DNA of 27,533 bases. Origin: Candidatus Cloacimonadota bacterium (GTDB taxonomy: Bacteria; Cloacimonadota; Cloacimonadia; Cloacimonadales; Cloacimonadaceae). The position numbers and the translations under genes are program-made. Where the stretch lies: assembly GCA_023228125.1 (NCBI GenBank), contig JALOBT010000035.1, positions 1-27,533 on the forward strand, in the 5' to 3' direction. Positions 14,373 to 22,271 of the stretch are shown here, one piece after another (position 1 is the first letter of the stretch; each line of letters opens with the position of its first letter). The notes below the pieces were generated by a model. The model was not told the DNA's origin, did not search any database, and was given only the letters and a program-made list of their open reading frames with translations.

Positions 14373-15826
14373 GCAGCATGAACCAACACATCTCATTGAA
14401 ACAAAAGCAGGAGCTTGCGCTAAAGCCCAAGATGCTGCAATCTCTGAAGATGTTGGCTCTGCCCATACTCGAGCTGGAAAGCTATATCCGGCAAGAGCTG
14501 CAAAGCAATCCTCTCCTGGAGCTTCGGGAAGAAAAAGAAGACGATGATCTGCAAGAGACTTCCAGCGATCAAAGTGCTCCGGAGAGCAATACCGAGCTCG
14601 AGGATGTGGACACTCAGGAAGAAGTATCCGAGGCTCTCACAGAAGCCCGGCAATTGACCGATATCCTGGATCAATGGAATGAATATCACTCAAACAGCGG
14701 TTATCAGCGCTCAGAAGGCGAAAAAGACCACGGCGAATCGCTGATCCGTTATGAAGAGAATAGCAAGGAAACCTTTTTGGAACAGCTCTATCCCCTGGAT
14801 CTGCCGGAGCCTGAAATAGAATTTATCACCGAAATAGTGGATAGCTGCGATGTCTATGGCTTTTTGACTCCTGATTACGATTTGCACGCGGTGGCCCACC
14901 GATACCGGGTTTCGGGGCGGCGGGCGGATGAGCTGCATGAGATCGTTTTGCAGATGAGCCCGAAAGGCATTACGGCCCGCAGTATCTCGGAATGCCTTTT
15001 TGCCCAGCTCAGTGAAGAGCAAAGCAAGAATCCCATCATCCGCGGCATGGTCTGCGAGCATTTTGACAACCTCATCCATCGCCGCTATCAGAAGATCGCC
15101 TCCCACTTTAGCGTTTCCGAAGACACCATCATGACCTATCGGGAGCAGATTTCCAAGCTGGACCCGAAGCCGGGACTGCGCATTTTGAGCTCTAACGCCG
15201 CCTATGTGTATCCAGACGTTACCCTGAAATTGGTGGATGGCGAATATGTAGTGGTGATCAACGACCATATCACCCCCAATATCATCATCAGTCCCCGCTA
15301 TCGCAAGATGATCAATAAAGGCTATTTTGACCGCCAAACCGTCTCCTACGTGCGGGAGCGGATCAATAGTGCCAAATTCCTGATCAAATCCATCTATATG
15401 CGCATGCGCACCCTGGAGCAGGTCTCGCTTTCTATAGTCAAGCATCAACACGATTTCTTTTACAACGGCACTGGCATCATGCTACCGCTCACCTACAGCG
15501 TAATCGCCCAGGATATAGGTAAAAGCGAATCCACCATCAGCCGGGTGGTAAAGCACAAATATGCGGAAACCCCTTATGGCATCTTTGCCTTCAAAGCCTT
15601 TTTTACCTCCACCGCCGGACGGGATGATAATTTTGAAGACATCTCCCGGCAAAAAGCCAAAAGCTGCATCATCCGTCTGATCGAGGCTGAGAATAAGAAA
15701 AAGCCGCTTTCGGATCAGAAATTGGTGGAAATCCTCAAAAGCGAGGGGCTGAATATCTCCCGCCGGATTATCAATAAATACCGGGATGAACTGGGAATCC
15801 TGAATAGTAGATTAAGACAACAATAG
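14369..15826 (+). CDS. rpoN: RNA polymerase sigma-54 factor
   Basis: RpoN recognises -24/-12 promoters and needs an AAA+ activator to open them. The 485-residue product has the family layout. The Gln/Leu-rich activator-interacting region I (QHISLKQKQELALKPKMLQSLKMLALPILELESYI-like start) comes first. An acidic, variable region II (about residues 48-105) follows. Next is the core-binding domain, including LDPKPG, then the helix-turn-helix region (QDIGKSESTISRVVKHKYAETPYGIFAFKAFF). The RpoN box SRRIINKYRD (464-473) matches the classical ARRTVAKYRE pattern that contacts -24. The start overlaps the lptB stop by ATGA; Met4 is also possible. The lptB-rpoN-hpf order is shared with many diderm genomes. 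A likely target is the -24/-12 promoter at 4719-4735. Confidence 0.96.
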   Translation: MSSMNQHISLKQKQELALKPKMLQSLKMLALPILELESYIRQELQSNPLLELREEKEDDDLQETSSDQSAPESNTELEDVDTQEEVSEALTEARQLTDILDQWNEYHSNSGYQRSEGEKDHGESLIRYEENSKETFLEQLYPLDLPEPEIEFITEIVDSCDVYGFLTPDYDLHAVAHRYRVSGRRADELHEIVLQMSPKGITARSISECLFAQLSEEQSKNPIIRGMVCEHFDNLIHRRYQKIASHFSVSEDTIMTYREQISKLDPKPGLRILSSNAAYVYPDVTLKLVDGEYVVVINDHITPNIIISPRYRKMINKGYFDRQTVSYVRERINSAKFLIKSIYMRMRTLEQVSLSIVKHQHDFFYNGTGIMLPLTYSVIAQDIGKSESTISRVVKHKYAETPYGIFAFKAFFTSTAGRDDNFEDISRQKAKSCIIRLIEAENKKKPLSDQKLVEILKSEGLNISRRIINKYRDELGILNSRLRQQ

Positions 15827-15834
15827 AGGATAAA

Positions 15835-17235
15835 TTGGAAAAGTATCAAGTCTTGGTAATCGGAGCCGGACCCGGTGGCTATGAAGCCGCTATCCGTCTC
15901 TCGCAGTATGGAATCTCCACCGCGGTGCTGGAAAAAGAGCGTGTGGGCGGAGTGTGTTTAAACTGGGGCTGCATTCCCACCAAAACTTTAGTTAAAACGG
16001 CAGAATTGGTAGATGAAATAAACGATTCCGCCACTTATGGCCTGCCCGAGCTGGAGCTTAAGCTAAATTATCGCAAGATCTGGGAGAGGAAAAACACCAT
16101 CGTGGAACAGCTTGTAAAGGGAATCGAGTATCTATATACCAAACGCAAGATTCCGCTACTCAAACAAGAAGCTACCTCGATCCAAAAGCAAGATGACGGC
16201 TACCTGGTGCAGACTGCCCAGGGCGAGAGCTTCTTTGCCCCGTATATCATCATCGCCACCGGCAGTGTGAGCAAAAGCCTGCCCGGCATCATTATCGATG
16301 AAAAAGACATCATGTCTTCCAGCGGTATCCTGATGATGGATGCTCTGCCCAAGAGCCTGGCAGTGGTGGGCGGAGGGGTGATCGGCTGTGAATTTGCCTC
16401 CATCTTTGCCCGCTTTGGAGTTGCGGTCAGCATCATCGAATTCCTGCCCAGATTGCTCTCTTTGGAAGATGAGGAAATCTCCAAACGCATTACTCTCATG
16501 CTGAAGAAATCCGGCATCAAAATCATGACCAAAACCGGAGTGGAAAGCATCGAAAAAGCTGAAGGGGAGATGATCCTGAAGCTGAATAACGAGAGCGAAG
16601 TCCGGGCGGAAAAGGTCCTGCTGTCCGTAGGACGCGCCCCCAGCTTTGAGCTGGAAACCCAAGGCTTTGAGCTGGAAAGAGCACGCCGGGCCATCGCCAT
16701 AGACGACAGCATGCAGAGCTCTGCCCCAGGCATCTATGCCATCGGTGACGTCACCGAGAAGCTGCAACTGGCGCATACTGCCAGCAAACAGGGGCTTTTG
16801 GCCGTGGAGCATATTGCTTCCCAGATTCTGGGTAAAGTCAAGCCCACCACAATTTTGAACTATGCCAATATACCCAGATGCACTTTCACCTATCCAGAAA
16901 TCGCCTCGGTGGGACTTACCGAAGCCGAGGCAAAAGAAACTTATGGCGAGATCATCATCGGCAAATTCCCCTTTTCTGCCAGCGGAAAGGCTATGGCGAT
17001 GTCTGCAACCCAAGGCTTTGTAAAAAGCATTGCCCGCAAAGATACGGGCGCACTGGTAGGTATGCACATCATCGGCCCGCAAGCGGCAGAGCTCATTGCC
17101 CAGGGCGCCATCATGATCTCAAATCATATGACCGCAGAATCCATCGAGGATATCGTTTTTGCACACCCTACCCTTTCGGAAGCAATTATGGAATCCATCG
17201 AGGATCTGCGAGAACTCTCCATTCACAAACTATAA
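15835..17235 (+). CDS. lpdA: Dihydrolipoyl dehydrogenase (E3)
   Basis: This flavoprotein reoxidises dihydrolipoyl groups with NAD+ in 2-oxoacid dehydrogenase or glycine-cleavage complexes. The 466-residue product shows the FAD Rossmann motif VLVIGAGPGGYEAA and the redox disulfide in GGVCLNWGCIPTK (C41, C46). The NAD-binding motif is VVGGGVIGCEFASIF, the second FAD motif is GIYAIGDVTE, and the dimer-interface catalytic pair is HPTLSE (H444, E449). All catalytic residues are present, so it should be active. The start is TTG at 15835 with AGAGGATAAA upstream; no nearby ATG fits the N-terminus. It sits between rpoN and hpf, an unusual place. Its partner E1/E2 or glycine-cleavage genes are not in the window, so the complex it serves cannot be assigned. 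Confidence 0.94.
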   Translation: MEKYQVLVIGAGPGGYEAAIRLSQYGISTAVLEKERVGGVCLNWGCIPTKTLVKTAELVDEINDSATYGLPELELKLNYRKIWERKNTIVEQLVKGIEYLYTKRKIPLLKQEATSIQKQDDGYLVQTAQGESFFAPYIIIATGSVSKSLPGIIIDEKDIMSSSGILMMDALPKSLAVVGGGVIGCEFASIFARFGVAVSIIEFLPRLLSLEDEEISKRITLMLKKSGIKIMTKTGVESIEKAEGEMILKLNNESEVRAEKVLLSVGRAPSFELETQGFELERARRAIAIDDSMQSSAPGIYAIGDVTEKLQLAHTASKQGLLAVEHIASQILGKVKPTTILNYANIPRCTFTYPEIASVGLTEAEAKETYGEIIIGKFPFSASGKAMAMSATQGFVKSIARKDTGALVGMHIIGPQAAELIAQGAIMISNHMTAESIEDIVFAHPTLSEAIMESIEDLRELSIHKL

Positions 17236-17248
17236 CAGGAGGATAACC

Positions 17249-17785
17249 ATGCAAATTACGATTACAGCCCGCCACTTCGAACTCACAAAAGCCATCCGGG
17301 ACTATGTGGAAACTTCTTGCCTGAAGCTGAAGAAGTATTTTGACCAAATCGTCACCATCCATGCGACCCTTGCCCTGGAAAACAGCCGCAACATCTGTGA
17401 GCTGTCCATGCACGCCGGCAAATTCAGTCTGCAATCCCAAGCCGAAGAGATGGATATGTACCTTTCCATAGACAACGGCGTGGAAAAGATGGAAGCTCAG
17501 ATCAAGAAGCTCAAAGACAGGGTGACAGACCATCAGAAACGCGCCCTGAAAGAGCAATTCAGCGATTTCTCCCGGGCCTCCGATTTTACCATAAACAGAG
17601 CCGACGGTGTTCGCTCTACCATCAAAACTAAACGCGTGGTGACCGAGCCGCTGGACATCCACGAAGCCATAGAGAAAATGGATGAAGTAAAAGAAGATTT
17701 CTTTATCTTCAGAAATATCGAAACAGATCGCATTAACGTATTGGTAAAAAAAGACAACGTGAATTTCAAGCTCTTTGAGCCCTAA
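17249..17785 (+). CDS. hpf: Ribosome hibernation promoting factor, long form
   Basis: HPF binds the 30S decoding site and makes inactive 100S ribosomes in stationary phase. The 178-residue product has the N-terminal beta-alpha-beta-beta-beta-alpha S30AE domain (about 1-100). It begins MQITITARHFELTKAIRDYV and includes DMYLSIDNGVEKMEAQIKKL. A linker follows, then the C-terminal dimerisation domain (about 120-178, with VVTEPLDIHEAIEKMDEV and FRNIETDRINVLV). This is the long HPF type, which dimerises ribosomes by itself. The ATG at 17249 was chosen over an upstream in-frame start because AGGAGGATAACC directly precedes it and the protein then begins at the domain edge. It lies 13 bp after lpdA and 108 bp before hprK. 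Confidence 0.94.
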   Translation: MQITITARHFELTKAIRDYVETSCLKLKKYFDQIVTIHATLALENSRNICELSMHAGKFSLQSQAEEMDMYLSIDNGVEKMEAQIKKLKDRVTDHQKRALKEQFSDFSRASDFTINRADGVRSTIKTKRVVTEPLDIHEAIEKMDEVKEDFFIFRNIETDRINVLVKKDNVNFKLFEP

Positions 17786-17800
17786 GCACAGTAAGTGGAT

Positions 17801-17874
17801 AGCCGGAGCGGGAAAGCTTTCCACCGGCTGCCAAAATAGCCTTTTGTCCTCTCCTTGAATAGTTAGGAGAGGAC
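17801..17874. promoter_or_regulatory. Two hairpins in the hpf-hprK gap
   Basis: The first hairpin pairs AGCCGG (17801-17806) with CCGGCT (17824-17829) and encloses the self-complementary GGAAAGCTTTCC. The second is a perfect 10-bp stem, GTCCTCTCCT (17846-17855) with AGGAGAGGAC (17865-17874). The second ends right before AGGAGG and AAGGA, the possible ribosome binding sites of hprK. No T-run follows either. They could attenuate expression between hpf and hprK or control translation. Confidence 0.55.
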
Positions 17875-17893
17875 AGGAGGCAAAAAGGATACT

Positions 17894-18874
17894 ATGAAAG
17901 AAATTACCGTGTCCGACTTCTTTGACGCCAAGAAGAAAGACCTCGCTTTATCGCTGGTCACAGAGCCGGAGACTCTTGCCAAGAAGATCAATTCTCCGCA
18001 CGTAAACAGGCCAGGACTGGCTTTGGCAGGCTATCTGGAAGTATTTTCGGCGGAGCGGATTCAGGTCTTTGGTGAGACAGAGATCCACTATCTGCAATCC
18101 CTTCCAGAGGATGATCTGGTTTCACGGATGCGGGATCTGCTGCAAACTGAAATCCCCTGCATCCTCGTCACAAAGGGACTTACCCTGCCGCCGGTGGTGG
18201 AATATCTGGCCAATGATCTGAATGTTGCGCTGCTTTCCAGCCGCCTTTCCACCATCAATCTCATCCAGCATCTCACCCGCTATCTTCAGGATATCTTTGC
18301 CCTGGAAAAGACTATCCACGCCACTCTGGTGGATGTCTTTGGGCAGGGAATCCTGATCACAGGCAAAAGCGGGATCGGTAAAAGTGAATGCGCTTTGGAT
18401 CTGGTGCACAGGGGACACTCTCTGGTGGGCGATGATCTCATCACTCTGCGTTATATAGACGATCAATTGATCGGCAAGCCCGGGCGTGATTTTGGACACT
18501 TTATGGAGATTCGTGGGGTGGGCTTTGTGAACGTGGAGCGGATGTTTGGTATCGAGCGTACCCGGCGTTTCAAAACCATCAATATGCAGATGGAACTCAT
18601 GCCCTGGCAAGAGAATATGGATTACGAACGCATCGGTCTGGCCAATAGCTATGCCGAGCATCTGGGTGTGAAGATACCCATTATCTACCTTCCCGTCTCT
18701 CCGGGCAAAAACGTCTCGGTGATCGTGGAGGTGGCAGCTATGAATATGATCCTCAAAGGTGCGGGATATGACGCCGCAGAAGATTTTAACCGTAAGGTTC
18801 ACGACGAAATTCGCAAGAAAACCATGCAGAAGAAGATGGAAGATGATGCGCAAGAAAGTGACAATAACGAATAA
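17894..18874 (+). CDS. hprK: HPr kinase/phosphorylase
   Basis: HprK phosphorylates HPr on a regulatory serine (Ser46) and can reverse this, linking carbon status to gene control. The 326-residue product has the family N-terminal domain (1-130), with variable sequence. The C-terminal catalytic domain contains Walker A GKSGIGKS (157-164), then GDD (LVGDDLITLR, with the catalytic Asp), and the family signature MEIRGVGFVNVERMFG. A tail near KIPIIYLPVSPGKNVSVIVEVAA is also typical. The expected substrate HPr, with Ser46, is encoded immediately downstream and overlaps by 32 bp. In many diderm bacteria HprK is found with an incomplete PTS and acts in regulation; the lack of Enzyme II genes here fits that. 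Confidence 0.96.
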   Translation: MKEITVSDFFDAKKKDLALSLVTEPETLAKKINSPHVNRPGLALAGYLEVFSAERIQVFGETEIHYLQSLPEDDLVSRMRDLLQTEIPCILVTKGLTLPPVVEYLANDLNVALLSSRLSTINLIQHLTRYLQDIFALEKTIHATLVDVFGQGILITGKSGIGKSECALDLVHRGHSLVGDDLITLRYIDDQLIGKPGRDFGHFMEIRGVGFVNVERMFGIERTRRFKTINMQMELMPWQENMDYERIGLANSYAEHLGVKIPIIYLPVSPGKNVSVIVEVAAMNMILKGAGYDAAEDFNRKVHDEIRKKTMQKKMEDDAQESDNNE

Positions 18875-19121
18875 GATGGGGCTGCATGCCCGGCCTTCGG
18901 CCCTTATGGTTCGCGCAGCAACAAAGTATCGCTCTGAATTTCACATCGAAAAAGACGGCACCACCATCAATGGCAAAAGCATAATGGGCGTGATGATGCT
19001 GGCTGCGGAATGTGGCAGCACCATCGAATTGATCGCCGATGGAGTGGATGAAGAATATCTGATCGATGAGATTTCACAGATGATCAAATCAGGTTTTGGA
19101 GAACATAATGAAGACTCTTAA
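18843..19121 (+). CDS. ptsH: Phosphocarrier protein HPr
   Basis: HPr receives phosphate from phospho-Enzyme I on His15 and is phosphorylated by HprK on Ser46. The 92-residue product shows NKMGLHARPSALMV, with His at 15, and GKSIMGVMML, with Ser at exactly 46 when the start at 18843 (MMRKK) is used. A second Met codon at 18846 is equally possible; upstream frame is shadowed by hprK. Both phosphorylation sites are kept, so cross-talk between kinase and Enzyme I is expected. It overlaps hprK by 32 bp and ptsI by 14 bp, which implies tight translational coupling. The C-terminus (FGEHNEDS) is a few residues longer than E. coli HPr (85 residues). Confidence 0.95.
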   Translation: MMRKKVTITNKMGLHARPSALMVRAATKYRSEFHIEKDGTTINGKSIMGVMMLAAECGSTIELIADGVDEEYLIDEISQMIKSGFGEHNEDS

Positions 19122-20856
19122 AGGAACAGGGATCGCCAAAGGACTCGCCTTTGGCAAGGCTACATACATCAAAGGCATCAAATACGAGATTCCTGCGCAC
19201 AGCATTTCAAAAGAGCAAAGTGCGGCAGAGCTCGCAATGTTCCATGAGGCCTTGGGAAAAAGTCGCTTAGAGCTGCAAGACTATCTGCAAGCAGATCATA
19301 TAAGCGATAGCGAAAAAGAGATTCTGGGCACTCATTTGGAGATTGTAAACGATCCGGATCTGAAAGAGCAGATCACCCAGGCCATCACCCAGGATTTGCA
19401 TAATGTGGCCAAAGCCATAAACCTTAGCTTTGAAAAAGCCATTTTGTTCTTTAAGAGCATGGAAAACGAGATGTTTTCCCAACGGGCTATAGATTTTGAA
19501 GATGTGCGGAAACGCATCTTACACAAGGTGCTACTTCAGGAGCATGATTCCTTTGCCGAGCTGGATGCAGATAGCATTCCCATCTTTTCCGAGATCAGCC
19601 CCAGCGAGGTATCTCTGCTCAGAAAACATAATGTGAGAGCTTATCTGGCCAGTGGAATAGGCCAGACCTCACATGTGGGAATACTCAGCCGGGCTCTGAA
19701 TATTGGCTGTGTCTCCAATCTTGAAGACCAGCAGTTGATCCAGGAAGGAGACTATATCATTGTGGATGGCGAGAACAGCCTCGTAATCTGGCAGCCCAAT
19801 GATGAGGCCTTGGAATATTTTGCGCAAAGTCTGCAAATAGAAGATCTTATCCTGCAAAAAGAGGAGCGGCTCAAAGACATTGAGAGCAGCACCAAAGACG
19901 GCCGCCAGATAGACATAGCCCTCAATATCGGCCTGCCCCTTGAGATTGATCAGGTGCAGGAGCTGGGTAGCAACGGGGTGGGGCTATTCCGCACAGAGTT
20001 CCTCTTTTTGGATGGGGATCATCTGCCCACGGAAGAAGAACAGTATCAGGTTTATAGCGAGATGGCCGCCAAGATCGCACCAAAGCCGATCACCATCCGT
20101 ACCTTTGATTTGGGCGGAGACAAAATCTCGCATCTGATCCACTCGCCGCACGAAGATAACCCCAATCTGGGCAATCGCGGTATCCGCTATTGCCTTACTC
20201 ATTCGCAGATTTTACGTACTCAGCTCAGGGCTATTTTGCGGGCTGCGGTGCACGGCAATATCCGCATTATGTTTCCCATGATCATCGATGTCGATGACTT
20301 TTTGGAGGCCAAGCGGATCTTGATGCGATGTGCCGATGATCTATATGATGAAAAGGCAAAATACAATGCCGAGATTCCGGTGGGCTCGATGATCGAGGTT
20401 CCCTCTGCCGCTCTGAGTTCATGTGCTCTGGCCCGCGAGTGTGATTTCCTGTCCATCGGCACCAATGATCTGGTGCAATACACCCTGGCGGTGGATCGTA
20501 ATAATGAAGCCGTGAGCCGCTATTTTATCCAGCATCATCCCGCCGTCCTGATGCTGATCCGGGCTACCCTCATAAACGCTGCCAGACACAATACCCCGGT
20601 ATCCATCTGCGGAGAAATGGCTTCTACAAAGGAATATATCCCGCTTCTGATCGGTATGGGTGTGAAGGAACTCAGCGTAAACAGCGCGGTTTATTATGAG
20701 GTCAAATCAGTAGTCCGAAATTGTGATGCCAAGCTGCACATGATCGTCAAAAACTTCGATTTTTCCACGTCTTTACCCAAGGTGGATGAATTGGTTTATC
20801 GTACTTTAAAACCTTATTATTCTTCAGATAGGAGAGATTCAAATGATTCGCTTTGA
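19108..20856 (+). CDS. ptsI: Phosphoenolpyruvate-protein phosphotransferase (PTS Enzyme I)
   Basis: Enzyme I takes phosphate from PEP and passes it to HPr. The 582-residue product has the normal length. The N-terminal HPr-binding/phospho-His domain holds GIGQTSHVGILSRA, with active His at 189 (same number as in E. coli). The PEP-binding TIM barrel contains GVGLFRTEFLF, then PITIRTFDLGGDK, GSMIEVPSAAL, CDFLSIGTNDLVQYTLAVDR and the catalytic Cys in SICGEMAS. The start ATG at 19108 has GGAG seven nt upstream; an upstream in-frame TTG adds only four residues. It overlaps ptsH and pgi by 14 bp each. No sugar permease or Enzyme IIA gene is seen in the window, so the phosphoryl acceptor beyond HPr is unknown. 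Confidence 0.96.
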   Translation: MKTLKGTGIAKGLAFGKATYIKGIKYEIPAHSISKEQSAAELAMFHEALGKSRLELQDYLQADHISDSEKEILGTHLEIVNDPDLKEQITQAITQDLHNVAKAINLSFEKAILFFKSMENEMFSQRAIDFEDVRKRILHKVLLQEHDSFAELDADSIPIFSEISPSEVSLLRKHNVRAYLASGIGQTSHVGILSRALNIGCVSNLEDQQLIQEGDYIIVDGENSLVIWQPNDEALEYFAQSLQIEDLILQKEERLKDIESSTKDGRQIDIALNIGLPLEIDQVQELGSNGVGLFRTEFLFLDGDHLPTEEEQYQVYSEMAAKIAPKPITIRTFDLGGDKISHLIHSPHEDNPNLGNRGIRYCLTHSQILRTQLRAILRAAVHGNIRIMFPMIIDVDDFLEAKRILMRCADDLYDEKAKYNAEIPVGSMIEVPSAALSSCALARECDFLSIGTNDLVQYTLAVDRNNEAVSRYFIQHHPAVLMLIRATLINAARHNTPVSICGEMASTKEYIPLLIGMGVKELSVNSAVYYEVKSVVRNCDAKLHMIVKNFDFSTSLPKVDELVYRTLKPYYSSDRRDSNDSL

Positions 20857-22183
20857 ACATCGTAACCTTCTGGCCAACCCATATTTGAGCAGAGCTATCC
20901 CCAGCTCGCGTTTGGTGGATTTTGCCGAGAAAGTCAAATCCGCCAGGCAGGAGATTTTGTCTGATCGCAAAGCCGGTATCCTGGGCTTTTACGACCTTCC
21001 CGAGCAGGATACTGCCCGGATCACAGACTTTGTGGCTTCCCTTCCTGCCAAATTTGAAAGCATGGTGGTCCTGGGTATAGGCGGCAGCGCTTTGGGCAAC
21101 AAAGCTTTGTATAATGCGCTCAAAACCGAGGCCAGCCTCAAACGCAAAGTATATGTCTATGACAATGTGGACCCCGTGTATCTGCATGAAATCCTGTCTG
21201 AACTTGATCTGGAAAAGACTGTCTTCAATGTGGTTACCAAAAGCGGCACCACCGCCGAAACCATGTCTGGCTATATGATCTTGCTGGATCTTTTAAAAAG
21301 GAAATTCCCCGGGGATTATCACAAACGCATGATCATCACCACAGACAAAGAAAAAGGTTTCCTGCGCCAAGTGGTAAAAGCCGAGGGCTTTCCCTCTTTT
21401 GTAGTGCCAGACAACGTGGGCGGAAGATTCTCCGTGCTCACCGATGTAGGCCTGCTTTCCTCCGCCTTTGCCGGAATCGATATCAAGGCTCTGCTGAAGG
21501 GAGCTGCCGATATGCGCAAGCTCAGTGAAACAGCAGATATCACCCAAAATCCGCCGCTGCTGAATGGCCTGCTGCATTTCCTCTACATGCGGGAAGGCAA
21601 AAACATCAGCGTGATGATGCCCTATAGTAATTCCTTGTATGACTTTGCGGATTGGTATCGCCAGCTTTGGGCCGAGAGCCTGGGCAAGCGTTATGACACG
21701 CAAAACCGCGAGATCTTCGTGGGGCAGACCCCCGTCAAAGCCTTGGGAACCACAGATCAGCACTCTCAAGTTCAGCTTTATACTCAAGGACCCAATGACA
21801 AGGTCATCACCTTCCTCACCGTAGAGCAGTGGAATCATGATTATATCATCCCGGATATCCATCCAGAGCGGGAAGAGGTAAACTACCTGGGCGGCAAGAA
21901 GCTCTCTCAGCTTCTGAATGCCGAACGCCTGGCCACCGAATTTGCCCTCTGCCAGGCTCAGCGTCCCAATGCCAATCTCATTTTCCCGCAGCTCTCTGCC
22001 GATAATCTCGGTGCGGCCATTATGATGTATCAGATTCAGACCGTATTTACCGGTAAACTGCTCAATATCAACCCTCTGGATCAACCCGGAGTGGAAGCCG
22101 GCAAGATCGCAACTTATGCCTTGATGGGGAAAAAAGGATATGATGCCCAGCGCAAAGAAATCGAAGCCTACCAAAACCAGTAG
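20843..22183 (+). CDS. pgi: Glucose-6-phosphate isomerase
   Basis: Pgi interconverts glucose 6-phosphate and fructose 6-phosphate in glycolysis/gluconeogenesis. The 446-residue product matches the short bacterial form (as in Bacillus), not the ~550-residue E. coli form. Motifs seen are VVLGIGGSALGNKALYNAL, NVVTKSGTTAETMS (sugar phosphate binding), NVGGRFSVLTDVGLL (signature 1), WAESLGK (catalytic Glu) and GTTDQHSQVQLY (His), with the C-terminal Lys in QPGVEAGK. AGGAGAGATTCAA precedes the ATG, which overlaps ptsI by 14 bp. Its link to Enzyme I ties the phosphorelay to central sugar metabolism. Confidence 0.96.
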   Translation: MIRFEHRNLLANPYLSRAIPSSRLVDFAEKVKSARQEILSDRKAGILGFYDLPEQDTARITDFVASLPAKFESMVVLGIGGSALGNKALYNALKTEASLKRKVYVYDNVDPVYLHEILSELDLEKTVFNVVTKSGTTAETMSGYMILLDLLKRKFPGDYHKRMIITTDKEKGFLRQVVKAEGFPSFVVPDNVGGRFSVLTDVGLLSSAFAGIDIKALLKGAADMRKLSETADITQNPPLLNGLLHFLYMREGKNISVMMPYSNSLYDFADWYRQLWAESLGKRYDTQNREIFVGQTPVKALGTTDQHSQVQLYTQGPNDKVITFLTVEQWNHDYIIPDIHPEREEVNYLGGKKLSQLLNAERLATEFALCQAQRPNANLIFPQLSADNLGAAIMMYQIQTVFTGKLLNINPLDQPGVEAGKIATYALMGKKGYDAQRKEIEAYQNQ

Positions 22184-22257
22184 GGGCGGACTCCGTTCCG
22201 CCCTTACCACGAGCCCCGAAACAAGCTTGGTAATCAGGGCGGATAATCGTCCGCCCC
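22183..22257. repeat. Nested palindrome between pgi and the TlpA-like gene
   Basis: Outer arms GGGGCGGAC (22183-22191) and GTCCGCCCC (22249-22257) enclose a second pair (TTCCGCCCTTACCA against TGGTAATCAGGGCGGA). The left half can also fold alone as GGGCGGA-CTCCGT-TCCGCCC (22184-22203). The last G of the pgi stop codon is the first base of the outer arm. There is no T-run. It lies just ahead of the AAGGAGGAAT site of the next gene. Confidence 0.85.
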
Positions 22258-22271
22258 AACAAGGAGGAATC

